Shown here one piece after another: positions 51,622 to 61,032 of a stretch of 64,000 nucleotides of DNA (its first letter is position 1; the number at the start of each line of letters is the position of its first letter). The notes beneath the pieces are model-generated. The model ran no database searches and was not told where the DNA came from. It saw only the letters and a list, made by a program, of their open reading frames with translations. The translations under genes were made by a program, and so were the position numbers. The DNA comes from Micrococcales bacterium 72-143 (GTDB taxonomy: Bacteria; Actinomycetota; Actinomycetes; Actinomycetales; Microbacteriaceae): assembly GCA_001898835.1 (NCBI GenBank), contig MKVM01000001.1:862466-926465 (forward strand), read 5' to 3'.

Positions 51622-51861
51622 CTCTTCCCGAGCCGCCTGCCAGGCCACCCGATCAGCGCCGCAGCCCTCGGGAACCGGCTCCGAGCGATCGGAGTCGAAC
51701 CCAACGCCGCCCGCAGCACCGCGCTAATCCAGCTCCCGCTCCAACTCCCGCCCGCGGTCCTCGGCCGTCTCATCGGCGTACGCGCCCGGACCGCAACACG
51801 CTGGAACGCGGCGATCGCGGCAAGCCAGGCTTGCTATGCCACCTCGAAAGCGCAGGACTAG
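51616..51861 (+). pseudogene. C-terminal relic of a tyrosine recombinase
   Basis: 81 codons resembling the extreme C-terminus of actinobacterial phage-type integrases: GHPISAAALGNRLRAIGVEP, ARSTALIQLPLQLPPAVLGR and LIGVRARTATRWNAAIAAS. The catalytic R-H-R-Y region and the rest of the protein are absent, and an in-frame TAA immediately precedes the ATG. It is probably a leftover from the mobile unit that brought the arsenic cargo. Not expected to be functional. Confidence 0.55.
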
Positions 51862-51877
51862 GCGTCGTGCAAACCGA

Positions 51878-53263
51878 TCAGCGCACGAGCGCCGGCCGCT
51901 GCGCTGTCGACCACGCCTGCGTCGCGACTTGCACGGCGTCCCAGGGCGAGCCGAGCGGGGGCGTGTAGGAGAGGTCGAGTTCGCTGATCTGCTCGATGGT
52001 CAGCCCTGCGTAGAGGGCGGTGGCGAAGGTGTCGACGCGTTTGGCGACTTCAGTGCCGCGCCGTCCCACGAGTTGCGCGCCGAGCAGGCGTCCGTCGCTG
52101 GTGTCGGCGGTGATGCGGAACTGGATCGTGTGAGCGCCCGGGTAGTACCGCTTGTGGTCGTCGGCCGCCGCAGTCACAGTGGAGGACGCGAGGCCTGCTG
52201 CGACCGCTTCGTGGTCGCGCAAGCCGGTGCGGGCGGCGATGAGGTCGAAGACCTTGACGACCTGAGTGCCGACGGAGCCGGCGAATCTGCGGTCGCCGCC
52301 GAGGGCATTCTCCCCGGCGATCCGACCCTGCTTGTGCGCGGTCGTCCCGAGAGGTAGGTAGGTGGGGCCAAGGAGACGGTGGTGGGTGATGATGCCGTCG
52401 CCGGCGGCCCAGACGTGCGGTAGTCCGGTGCGCATCCACTCGTCGACCACGACCGCGCGCCCGGCGCCGAGGCTCGCCCCGGCCTGCTCGAGGAGCTCGG
52501 TGTTGGGGCGCACGCCGACGACGACGAGCACTAGGTCCGCGGTCTGGGTGAAGGCCTGGCCATCTCGGGTTCCGGTGACGGTGAGCCCGGCCGGGGTCTT
52601 CTGGATGCCGGTGACGGTGGTGTTGGTGATGACGTCGATGCCGTGGGCGGTGAGTTCGTCGTGGACGAGGGTGCCGAGTTCGGGGTCGAGGGTGGAGAGC
52701 ACTTCGGGGCTGCGCTGCAGCTGGGTGACCTGCAGCCCACGGACGGTGAATGCCTCGGCCATTTCCAGGCCGACGTAGCCGGCGCCGACGATGATCGCCG
52801 ACGACGGCTGGCGCTGCTCGAGGTCGCGGTCAAGGGCGAAGGTGTCGCCCATCGAGTGGATGACATGCACCCCATCCGTGGGGGTGAGCTGGTCCAGTCC
52901 GATGATGCCGGCGTGGGACGGGAGGGCTCCAGTGCCGACGATCAGCTCGTCGTAGCCGATATCCTCCGTGCCGCCATCCGGCGTGCGGACGGTGAGGCGC
53001 TGTCCTGCGACGTCGATGCCGGTCGCGAAGGTGTTCAGCCGAAGGCTCATCCCGGTGGCTTCCAGGTCGGCGCTAGTGCGGTGCGCGAGCGACTGCCACG
53101 GGGCGACTTCGCCGGTGAAGTAGTACGGGATGCCGCAGATGGAGAAGTTCGGATACTCATCGGCGACCACGACGGTGACGTCGATGGAGGGGTCGAGTTC
53201 GCGGGCGCGGAGTGCGGCGGAGATACCGGCGTCGGAGCCGCCGATGGCGATCAGGTGGGTCAT
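51878..53263 (-). CDS. FAD/NAD-dependent oxidoreductase (Nox/CoA-disulfide reductase type) in arsenic cluster
   Basis: 461 residues from ATG 53263, overlapping the aquaporin stop by 4 bases. FAD-binding GGSDAGISAALRARELDP at the N-terminus, single redox Cys in FSICGIPYYFTGE (about residue 43), NAD-binding SAIIVGAGYVGLEMAEAF (~150-167), and GLPHVWAAGDG (~273). The single-Cys type reduces CoA disulfide, sulfur compounds or O2. Such flavoproteins are frequent companions of arsenic aquaporin genes in actinobacteria; the arsenic role is inferred from the neighbours. Confidence 0.83.
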   Translation of the reverse strand: MTHLIAIGGSDAGISAALRARELDPSIDVTVVVADEYPNFSICGIPYYFTGEVAPWQSLAHRTSADLEATGMSLRLNTFATGIDVAGQRLTVRTPDGGTEDIGYDELIVGTGALPSHAGIIGLDQLTPTDGVHVIHSMGDTFALDRDLEQRQPSSAIIVGAGYVGLEMAEAFTVRGLQVTQLQRSPEVLSTLDPELGTLVHDELTAHGIDVITNTTVTGIQKTPAGLTVTGTRDGQAFTQTADLVLVVVGVRPNTELLEQAGASLGAGRAVVVDEWMRTGLPHVWAAGDGIITHHRLLGPTYLPLGTTAHKQGRIAGENALGGDRRFAGSVGTQVVKVFDLIAARTGLRDHEAVAAGLASSTVTAAADDHKRYYPGAHTIQFRITADTSDGRLLGAQLVGRRGTEVAKRVDTFATALYAGLTIEQISELDLSYTPPLGSPWDAVQVATQAWSTAQRPALVR

Positions 53264-53964
53264 GCGGGGACCTTTCGATTTGGGAAGAGCAGGAGAACCA
53301 GGACGGCACCGAGGGCCGCACCGACGAGCTGCGCGCCGACGAACCACAGTGCCGAGGTCGGGGTGATGCCGGCGAAGGTGTCGGTGAAGATCCGGCCGAT
53401 CGTCACGGCAGGGTTGGCGAACGAGGTCGAGGACGTGAACCAGTACGCCGCCCCGATGTAGGCACCGACGGCGGGGGCGACGATCGCGGACCGGCCGGTG
53501 CGGGACAGGGCGAAGATCAGCAGCACCAGCCCAGCCGTGGCCACGACCTCCCCGAGCAGATGCCCCGCCGAGAGCCGGTCGGCCGTGGAGATGGTCGTCG
53601 GGGTGTCGAACATGAGGTTCGCGAGGATCGCACCGCCGACACCGCCGACGATCTGCGCGAGCAGATAGGCGACAATCTCGGCCGGGCGGTGGCGAGTGCC
53701 GAGGAGACGGTCGGCGAGGGTGACCACGGGGTTGAAGTGCGCACCGCTAACAGTCTGGAAGAGCAGGATGAGCACAGTCAGCCCGAGCGCGGTCGCCAGC
53801 GAGTTCTCCAAGAGCTGCAACCCCACGTCCCCTGGTGAGAGGCGTTGAGCGGCGATGCCGGAACCGACCACGACGGTCACGAGCAGCCCGGTGCCCATCA
53901 ACTCGGCGGTAGCGCGCCGCCACAAGGGCGCAACGGCAGGTCTAGGAGTCTGTGTGGTGTTCAT
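53260..53964 (-). CDS. Aquaporin (MIP family), AqpS-like arsenite channel
   Basis: 234 residues, six membrane helices, and both MIP loops: HFNPVVTLADR (first NPx; NPV in place of NPA) and FANPAVTIGRIF (second NPA). In arsenic operons, AqpS-type channels let arsenite made by ArsC leave the cell down its gradient. Divergent from the ArsR-arsenate-reductase fusion gene with a 48-base shared promoter, and coupled to the flavoprotein gene. No ArsB or Acr3 pump is in the cluster, which supports an efflux role. Confidence 0.85.
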   Translation of the reverse strand: MNTTQTPRPAVAPLWRRATAELMGTGLLVTVVVGSGIAAQRLSPGDVGLQLLENSLATALGLTVLILLFQTVSGAHFNPVVTLADRLLGTRHRPAEIVAYLLAQIVGGVGGAILANLMFDTPTTISTADRLSAGHLLGEVVATAGLVLLIFALSRTGRSAIVAPAVGAYIGAAYWFTSSTSFANPAVTIGRIFTDTFAGITPTSALWFVGAQLVGAALGAVLVLLLFPNRKVPA

Positions 53965-53973
53965 CGCAGGATC

Positions 53974-54005
53974 ATCTTGACGTGAATCAATCGCTCAGTC
54001 AAGAT
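53974..54005. promoter_or_regulatory. Probable ArsR operator, divergent promoter
   Basis: ATCTTGAC (53974-53981) and GTCAAGAT (53998-54005) form a perfect 8-bp inverted repeat with a 16-base spacer, with nested TCAATC/GATTGA, in the 48 bases between aquaporin and the ArsR fusion. Position and TTGA/TCAA content fit an ArsR site controlling both directions. Confidence 0.55.
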
Positions 54006-54012
54006 TGAGGTA

Positions 54013-54693
54013 ATGAACATTGAGCGAATTGGCCTTGTGGGGCGGGCGGCGCGGTATGCGGCGCTGGCCGATCCGGTGCGGCTGCGGATCATCGACCTGC
54101 TCACCTTGGGCGATGTCGCTCCGGTCGAGCTGCAGGCCGAGTTGGGTATCTCCTCCAGCCTGCTCGCGCACCACCTGAACCTGCTGGAGCGAGAGGGCAT
54201 GCTGGTGCGCACCCGCTCGGAGGCCGACCGGCGCCGCACCTACCTGCACCTCGCCCCCGGAGCGTTCGAGGGGCTTGTCCCGTCGCCTGCGGTCGGTGTG
54301 CGGCGGGTGGTGTTTGTCTGCACCGGCAACTCGGCCCGCTCGCAGCTTGCTGCCGCGCTCTGGCACGACGCCAGCGAGATTCCGGTGGCCTCGGCGGGCA
54401 CGCACCCGGCTGACGCGATCGAGCCCGGCGCGATCGCCGCCGCCGACCGCCACGGCCTCACCCTCCGTGCCTCCCAGCCCCAGGCGCTGGAGCAGGTGCT
54501 GGACGCGGACGACTATGTGATCACCGTGTGCGACACCGCCCACGAAGAACTTGGTCGTACCGGCCGGCTGCACTGGTCGGTGCCCGACCCGGTGCGCGAC
54601 GGCAGCGAGGTGGCGTTCGATGCCGCGTTCGAGGACATCGCCGCCCGCATCCAGAGCCTCGCCCCGAGGCTCACCACGACCACGAAAGGATGA
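54013..54693 (+). CDS. ArsR-arsenate reductase (LMW phosphatase fold) fusion protein
   Basis: 226 residues. N-terminal ~85: winged helix (RYAALADPVRLRIIDLLTLG, LQAELGISSSLLAHHLNLLE, RSEADRRRTYLHL). C-terminal ~130: low-molecular-weight phosphatase fold with the CX5R loop VCTGNSARSQL and a D-loop region HWSVPDPV. This single chain combines arsenic-responsive repressor and arsenate reductase. The regulator half lacks the usual CVCDL arsenite site, so sensing may occur differently. Ends overlapping the ATG of the next arsC by 4 bases (an alternative start there), so they are co-expressed. Confidence 0.85.
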   Translation: MNIERIGLVGRAARYAALADPVRLRIIDLLTLGDVAPVELQAELGISSSLLAHHLNLLEREGMLVRTRSEADRRRTYLHLAPGAFEGLVPSPAVGVRRVVFVCTGNSARSQLAAALWHDASEIPVASAGTHPADAIEPGAIAAADRHGLTLRASQPQALEQVLDADDYVITVCDTAHEELGRTGRLHWSVPDPVRDGSEVAFDAAFEDIAARIQSLAPRLTTTTKG

Positions 54694-54698
54694 CGAAG

Positions 54699-55355
54699 AT
54701 GCCACAGCACGAACCGCACGCCAGCATCACCATCGACCAGGAAGCGGCCCTCGCCTCCGGTGCCGACCGGCTGACACGGGAGTTCGAGGGCACCTTCGGG
54801 CGGGAGACGATCGACCGGTTCCTGCACTCCTCCTACGCCGAGCTCGCGGTGCGAGCGACGGTGGCGAACTACCTGCCCCTGCTGACCGAGAAGTTTGCCC
54901 GTCAACGCCTGCGCGCTCTCGCGAAGGTCGACGGCCTGCAGGTCGACGGCCAGCCCACGGTGCTGTTCCTGTGCGTGCACAACGCGGGCCGCTCGCAGAT
55001 GGCACTCGGCTTCTTCCAGCACCACGCCGGCGACCAGGCCGTCGGCTGGTCCGGCGGCTCCGAGCCCGGCGAGCAGGTCAGCCCGGTCGCGATCGAGGTC
55101 ATGGCCGAGCGCGGCATCGACATCGCCGGCGAATACCCGAAACCGTGGACGGATGAGGTCGTGCGCGCAGCCGACGTGGTGATCACGATGGGCTGCGGGG
55201 ACGCCTGCCCGGTGTTCCCCGGCAAACGCTACGAGGAATGGACCCTCCCCGACCCCGCCGGGTGGAACCCCGACGGGGTGCGCCCGGTCCGGGACGAGAT
55301 CGAGGCCCGCGTCCTGACCCTGCTGGCCGAACTTGGCGTGCCCGCCCGAACCTAG
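54699..55355 (+). CDS. arsC: Arsenate reductase ArsC with N-terminal three-helix bundle
   Basis: 218 residues from ATG 54699 (AAAGGA 8 bases upstream; ATG 54690 also possible). Residues ~15-75 (GADRLTREFEGTFGRETIDR, HSSYAELAVRATVANYLPLL) are the helical dimerisation domain; ~85-218 is the LMW-phosphatase fold with VLFLCVHNAGRSQMALGFF and LPDPAGWNPDGV. Reduces arsenate to arsenite, with mycothiol/mycoredoxin in actinobacteria. The last bases overlap the end of the convergent ArsO-like gene by 4. Confidence 0.9.
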   Translation: MPQHEPHASITIDQEAALASGADRLTREFEGTFGRETIDRFLHSSYAELAVRATVANYLPLLTEKFARQRLRALAKVDGLQVDGQPTVLFLCVHNAGRSQMALGFFQHHAGDQAVGWSGGSEPGEQVSPVAIEVMAERGIDIAGEYPKPWTDEVVRAADVVITMGCGDACPVFPGKRYEEWTLPDPAGWNPDGVRPVRDEIEARVLTLLAELGVPART

Positions 55356-56674
55356 ACCGTGGAGCCGGCCGGGGCGCGGCCGAGCTGGATCAGCTGCGGC
55401 GCGGGCGCGCAGCACGCGCCGGCCTTGGCCCCGGTCGGGTCATCGAACAATCCCGCACCGCCGCAGACGCCCGTGTCCGGCAGCACCAACTCGACGCGGG
55501 CCGCGGCCTCATGGTCGCCGGCGAGTTCCGCGACGACACTGCGGACCTGCTCATAGCCAGTCAGGGCGAGGAAGGTCGGGGCGCGGCCGTAGGACTTCGC
55601 CCCCACGATGAACAGGCCCGGCTCCGGCTGAGCCAAGTCGGCGGCTCCCGTGGCGCGCACGGAGCCGCAGGAGTGGATGTTCGGGTCGATGTCCGCCGCG
55701 ATCCGCACCGGCGCCTGCAGCCGGGCATCCAGCTCGAGGCGCACCTCGGACAGGATCGACAGGTCCGGGCGGAACCCGGTCAGGACCACGACCCGGTCGG
55801 CGGGCTCGAGCGTGCGGCCGCCCTCGGCGATCAGGACCGCGCCCTGCTCGGTGGTCTCGATCCGCTCAACCCGGAACCCAGTCACGAGGGTGACGAGTCC
55901 CTGCTCGACGGCGGTGCGGGCACGCTGGCCGAGCGCGCCGCGCTCGGGAAGCTCATCCGCGTCCCCGCCACCGAACGTCGAACCGACGGTCCCGCGGCGA
56001 AGCACCCACGTGATCCGGGTGTCGGGGTGCTGGCGGGCGATGCGGGCGAGTTCGGTGATCGCGGTTGCCGCAGAGTGGCCGTTGCCGACTACGACCGTAT
56101 GGCGTCCCGCATACTGCTCGGTCTCGGCGGGCGCGGGAATCCGGTAGGTCAGGTAGTCGGCCGCGGTGGTCTCGCCGAGGGCGGGCAGGCCGTCGGCGCC
56201 TGCCGGGTTCGGGATCGCCCAGGTGCCGGAGGCGTCGATGACGGCCTGCGCTTCGATCCGCGACTGCTGGCCGTCCACGTCCTGCACGTGGACCACGAAC
56301 GGCTGCTCGGCGCGCCCGGCATCGACCAGCAGGTCCCGGCCCTTCCGGCCCACGCCCGTCACCTGCGCGCCGTAGTGGACCCGGTCGCCGAGCGCCTTCG
56401 CGAGCGGTTCGAGGTAGCCGGAGATCCAGGCTGCGCCCGTGGGGTATCCGCGCTCCGGCTTTGTCCACCCGGTCGGTGCGAGCAGGCGAGCGGCGACAGC
56501 GTCCACGAGTTCGGGCCACTCGGAGAACAGCCGCACATGGCCCCACTCCGACACCGCAGCTGCAGGGCTTGCGCCCTGCTCCAGCACCAGGGGCACCATG
56601 CCGCGCTCCAGCAGATGCGCTGCCGCCGCCAGCCCCTGCGGCCCCGCACCGATCACTACGACAGGAAGACCCAC
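55352..56674 (-). CDS. Flavoprotein monooxygenase-like (ArsO-type)
   Basis: 440 residues from GTG 56674, with GAGGAG 6 bases upstream. FAD site VVVIGAGPQGLAAAAHLLER at the N-terminus and NADPH site HTVVVGNGHSAATAITELAR (~175-195); GTWAIPNPAG between. The C-terminal end has a Cys-rich stretch (GVCGGAGLF, GACCAPAP), unusual for the family and possibly arsenite-binding. ArsO-type flavoproteins are found in ars clusters with unclear function. Divergent from the arsR at 56753. Confidence 0.78.
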   Translation of the reverse strand: MGLPVVVIGAGPQGLAAAAHLLERGMVPLVLEQGASPAAAVSEWGHVRLFSEWPELVDAVAARLLAPTGWTKPERGYPTGAAWISGYLEPLAKALGDRVHYGAQVTGVGRKGRDLLVDAGRAEQPFVVHVQDVDGQQSRIEAQAVIDASGTWAIPNPAGADGLPALGETTAADYLTYRIPAPAETEQYAGRHTVVVGNGHSAATAITELARIARQHPDTRITWVLRRGTVGSTFGGGDADELPERGALGQRARTAVEQGLVTLVTGFRVERIETTEQGAVLIAEGGRTLEPADRVVVLTGFRPDLSILSEVRLELDARLQAPVRIAADIDPNIHSCGSVRATGAADLAQPEPGLFIVGAKSYGRAPTFLALTGYEQVRSVVAELAGDHEAAARVELVLPDTGVCGGAGLFDDPTGAKAGACCAPAPQLIQLGRAPAGSTV

Positions 56675-56706
56675 GATCCACTCCTCACATCGACCAACAT
56701 CAATAC

Positions 56707-56722
56707 ATCGAGAATCCTCGAT
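56707..56722. promoter_or_regulatory. Probable ArsR operator
   Basis: ATCGAG-AATC-CTCGAT is a perfect 6-bp inverted repeat in the 78-base gap between the ArsO-like gene and arsR. Three or four ATACATCGA/ATCAATA motifs surround it. Probable operator for the CxC-type ArsR that follows. Confidence 0.5.
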
Positions 56723-56752
56723 ACATCGACAGATGTCAATACGACTGGCAGA

Positions 56753-57112
56753 ATGAGCACCATGACCATCGCGCTCCCGCTCCCGACCCAGGCCGACACC
56801 GCCTGCTGCGGCACCGTCGCCAGCGGCGCGCTCGAGTCCGAGCAGGCGGAGCGGATCGCCCGCGTGTTCAAAGCGCTCGGCGACCCCACCCGGGTCAGGC
56901 TCCTCTCCCTCATCGGCGGCAGCAAGACCGGCGAGATGTGCATCTGCGACCTCACTGACCCCGTGGGCCTGTCCCAGCCCACCGTCTCGCACCACATGAA
57001 ACAACTCGTCGAGGCAGGGCTCGCCACCCGCGAGCAGCGCGGCAAGTGGGCCTACTTCCGCGTCGTCGACGGCGCCCTCGAAAGCGCCGCCCGGACCCTC
57101 CTGCCGGAATGA
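56753..57112 (+). CDS. arsR: ArsR-family arsenite-responsive repressor
   Basis: 119 residues from ATG 56753. Winged helix: RVFKALGDPTRVRLLSLIGG, the arsenite-binding motif MCICDLTD (two Cys at the recognition helix start) and LSQPTVSHHMKQLVEAGLAT. An N-terminal CC pair (DTACCG) could be a third ligand. Controls its own operon and probably the divergent ArsO-like gene. Its TGA overlaps the acetyltransferase ATG by 4 bases. Confidence 0.88.
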   Translation: MSTMTIALPLPTQADTACCGTVASGALESEQAERIARVFKALGDPTRVRLLSLIGGSKTGEMCICDLTDPVGLSQPTVSHHMKQLVEAGLATREQRGKWAYFRVVDGALESAARTLLPE

Positions 57113-57618
57113 CCGACGTCACCATCCGCCCGCTGACCCCGGCGGACTGGCCGACCGTCGAGCACATCTACCGCGAAGGCTTCGCCACCGGGCACGCCAC
57201 CTTCGAGACCGAACCGCCCTCATGGGAGGGATTCGATACCGGCAAGCTTCGTGACCCGCGGTTGGTCGCGACGGATGCCGACGGCACTGTCCTGGGATGG
57301 GCGGCCGCCTCGCCGGTGTCCACGCGACCGGCGTACCGCGGAGTGGTCGAGCACTCGGTTTACATCGCCTCCGCCGCGCGTGGCAACAGGGTCGGCGGAG
57401 CACTGCTGCAGGCGTTCATCGCCGCAGCCGACGCAGCCGGGATCTGGACGATCCAGTCCTCGATCTTCCCCGAGAACACCGCCAGCCTCCGCCTACACGA
57501 ACGTCACGGCTTCCGCATCGTCGGCACCCGCGAACGCATCGCCCTCATGACCTATGGGCCGCTCGTCGGTATCTGGCGAGACACAGTCCTCATCGAACGC
57601 CGCCACCCGAACGACTGA
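57109..57618 (+). CDS. GNAT acetyltransferase, ArsN1-like (arsinothricin/phosphinothricin type)
   Basis: 169 residues, GNAT fold: IRPLTPADWPTVEHIYREGF, acetyl-CoA site SAARGNRVGGALLQAFI (~98-114), SIFPENTASLRLHERHGFRI and the C-terminus WRDTVLIERR typical of the PAT/ArsN1 family. ArsN1 acetylates arsinothricin, an organoarsenical antibiotic; homologues act on phosphinothricin. Coupled to arsR by a 4-base overlap, so expression follows arsenic. The family call is good; the substrate is inferred from the ars context. Confidence 0.75.
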   Translation: MTDVTIRPLTPADWPTVEHIYREGFATGHATFETEPPSWEGFDTGKLRDPRLVATDADGTVLGWAAASPVSTRPAYRGVVEHSVYIASAARGNRVGGALLQAFIAAADAAGIWTIQSSIFPENTASLRLHERHGFRIVGTRERIALMTYGPLVGIWRDTVLIERRHPND

Positions 57619-57676
57619 GCAACCACCGCCCTATCTGGGCCAGCCCTATGTTGCGGTCAGCTCTTCGATATGAAAG

Positions 57677-57698
57677 TATCTGCGTATGGATGCAGATA
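57677..57698 (+). promoter_or_regulatory. Probable ArsR/SmtB operator overlapping start codon, copy 2
   Basis: TATCTGC (57677-57683) and GCAGATA (57692-57698) around GTATGGAT, which contains the start ATG at 57686. Identical to the copy-1 operator. Confidence 0.6.
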
Positions 57699-58047
57699 CG
57701 CGGATGTGTAGTCGTGAGCCGGACAGCCAGTTCGTCGAGCTCGCGGTCGAGGTGTTCGCGATGCTCGCCGACGCAACTCGGGTGCGCCTGATCCTGGCGC
57801 TGCGTGACGGTGAGTTGTCGGTGAACCACCTGGCCGACATTGTCGATAAGACTCCGGCCGCGGTGTCCCAACACCTGGCGAAGCTGCGCCTCGGGCGCAT
57901 CGTCGCAACCCGGCAGGAAGGCCAGCGGGTGTTCTACCGGCTCGAGAACGAGCACGCCTCCCAGCTCGTCGCGGACGCGATCTTCCAGGCCGAGCACTCC
58001 CTGGGCGGCACTCCCCGCCACCACCACGAGCAAGGAACCGAGCAGTC

Positions 58048-58051
<4 letters not shown>
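57686..58051 (+). CDS. ArsR/SmtB-family metal-responsive repressor, copy 2
   Basis: 121 residues, nearly identical to the repressor at 32683-33048; differences are mostly near the N-terminus (MCSREPD versus VCGREPD) and a Val/Thr change before the recognition helix (DKTPAAVSQHLAKLRL). Same coupling: its stop overlaps the CDF start by 4 bases. The two repressors share the same operator sequence and should cross-regulate both modules. Confidence 0.86.
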
Positions 58052-59169
<1,118 letters not shown>

Positions 59170-59192
59170 CCCCGCGCGCACGGGCTCGAGGA

Positions 59193-59432
59193 CTAAACCG
59201 GAGGTTCGGGCTCCTCGCCGTTCGCGATCGCCTCGATCCAGTCGGCTGCCTCATCCGAGATGAAGAACCCCGACGGACCGCTCTCTCCGACCCACCACGC
59301 GCCCGACGCCACTAGGCCGCCCGCCGTCGTGATCTCAGCGACGATCTCCGGCGGCACCGCATCGCCATTGTTCTCGATCAACCACGCCCGTGTCGCCGGC
59401 TTCACCTTCGGCCACCACCGCTCGATACTCAC
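59193..59432 (-). CDS. Small conserved protein of the metal module, copy 2
   Basis: 79 residues, close paralogue of the 31338-31577 product (WLIENNGDAVPPEIVAEIT and SGFFISDEAADWIEAIAN conserved, about 12 substitutions). Convergent to the CDF gene with 23 bases between stops, as in copy 1. Function unknown. Marks the right end of the cargo block. Confidence 0.7.
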   Translation of the reverse strand: MSIERWWPKVKPATRAWLIENNGDAVPPEIVAEITTAGGLVASGAWWVGESGPSGFFISDEAADWIEAIANGEEPEPPV

Positions 59433-59556
59433 CCAACAAAGTCTGGCACCAGGTCCGATGTCGCGACCCCCGGATAGCGTCCTATTCCGTCCAAAGCCAT
59501 TCCGGACGTTGCCGATAAAACTTCAACCTGCCTGGGGCCAAACGCACCTCTGTTTC

Positions 59557-61032
59557 ATGGATGAGACACAGGGCACCCTGCACACGACCAGCCTCGTTGC
59601 GCCGGTGCGCGAGAGCCGCCAAGCGCGCAGGCGACGTCGAGGCACGACCGCCGAGCTCGCCCGGCTCGATGCCGGCGAGAGGCGGGCAGCAACACGCGCT
59701 CAGCTCGAGGAAGAGCGACGCACAGCCCGTGCAATCCGCCACCTGCCTGCCGGAGGCGAACCGGGACCGGCCGGTCTCCGGGCCTACCGTCGGCTGCGGA
59801 TTCCAACGCATCAGGACACTTCTGCATCGCTGCGCGGTGCGTACCCGTTCCTGGCTGAAGGCGGGCTCGGTGCGGACGGGGTGTTCGTGGGCCAGGACCT
59901 CTACTCGGGTGGCAGCTTCGTCTACGACCCGTGGGTGCTCTATGAGCGCGGAATCATCACCGCGCCAAACATCGTGCTCGCTGGGATCGTCGGTGCCGGG
60001 AAGTCGTCGCTGGCGAAGTCGCTCTACACGCGCTCGATCGCGTTCGGCCGTCGCGTCTACATCCCTGGAGACCCGAAGGGTGAGCACAGTGCCATCGCCG
60101 AGCTCGTCGGCGGCAAGGCGATCGTCCTCGGCCATGGACTGCGAACCCGTCTGAATCCGCTGGACGAGGGACACCGCGCGGGCGGGATGTCGGACGCGGA
60201 GTGGTCGCAACTGGTTGCGGCCCGGAGGCGGGATCTGATCGGGGCGCTGACGGAAACCGTCCTGAATCGGCCGCTGGATGCCGTCGAGCACACCGCTGTC
60301 GATGTCGCGCTGCGCTCCGCGGTGGCCTCGTCGCCGGTGCCTATTCTGCCCATGGTCGTCGAGCGGCTGCTGACCCCGGACGCCGGTGAGGACTCTCGCC
60401 TGATCGAGGACGGCAGGGTCGCCGGCCATGCCCTTCGTCGTCTGGTGTCCGGGGATCTGATGGGCCTGTTCGATGGTCCGTCGACGGTGGCGTTCGATCC
60501 GTCGCTGCCGATGGTGTCGCTGGACCTGTCGCGGATCGCGGAGAACGCGGCTCTGATGAGTGTGCTGATGACCTGCTCGAGCGCGTGGATGGAATCGGCG
60601 CTGATGGACCCGGACGGTGGGCAGCGGTGGGTGGTCTACGACGAGGCCTGGCGACTCATGCAGCATCCGGCGCTGCTACGGCGGATGGATGCCCAGTGGC
60701 GTCTGTCGCGGCACTATGGCATTGCCAATCTGCTCGTCTTTCACAAGTTGAGCGACCTCGACAATGTCGGCGATCAGGGCAGCGCCATGCGGGCTCTGGC
60801 CTCGTCGCTGCTGGCCAACGCGGAGACGCGGATCATCTACCGGCAGGAGTCCGACCAGCTCGGGCCCACCGCTCAAGCACTCGGGCTGACCGGCACCGAG
60901 CAGGCGCTGCTGCCGACGCTCGGGGTCGGGCAAGGCCTGTGGCGGATCAAGGAGAGATCCTTCCTGGCGCAGCACCAGCTAACGCCGACCGAATTTTCGA
61001 TGTTCGATACTCGTGGCCGGATGGTGTCCTGA
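59557..61032 (+). CDS. VirB4/TraC-like conjugation ATPase
   Basis: 491 residues from ATG 59557. No ribosome site precedes it and the frame is open further upstream, so the start is uncertain; the cargo insertion may have removed the original leader. N-terminal Arg/Glu-rich helix (residues ~20-60), then the ATPase: Walker A AGIVGAGKSSLAKSLYTR (~144-161), YIPGDPKGEHSAIAEL, Walker B WVVYDEAWRLM (~355-365) and a C-terminal QLTPTEFSMF. VirB4 powers T4SS assembly. It is shorter than proteobacterial VirB4, as usual for the SCO6880-linked type. Confidence 0.85.
   Translation: MDETQGTLHTTSLVAPVRESRQARRRRRGTTAELARLDAGERRAATRAQLEEERRTARAIRHLPAGGEPGPAGLRAYRRLRIPTHQDTSASLRGAYPFLAEGGLGADGVFVGQDLYSGGSFVYDPWVLYERGIITAPNIVLAGIVGAGKSSLAKSLYTRSIAFGRRVYIPGDPKGEHSAIAELVGGKAIVLGHGLRTRLNPLDEGHRAGGMSDAEWSQLVAARRRDLIGALTETVLNRPLDAVEHTAVDVALRSAVASSPVPILPMVVERLLTPDAGEDSRLIEDGRVAGHALRRLVSGDLMGLFDGPSTVAFDPSLPMVSLDLSRIAENAALMSVLMTCSSAWMESALMDPDGGQRWVVYDEAWRLMQHPALLRRMDAQWRLSRHYGIANLLVFHKLSDLDNVGDQGSAMRALASSLLANAETRIIYRQESDQLGPTAQALGLTGTEQALLPTLGVGQGLWRIKERSFLAQHQLTPTEFSMFDTRGRMVS

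Noticed and set aside
55356-56752. Long plus-strand frame ahead of arsR suggesting a 624-residue protein
   Set aside because: Antisense to the ArsO-like flavoprotein; only the final 119 codons form a real ArsR with its own ATG.
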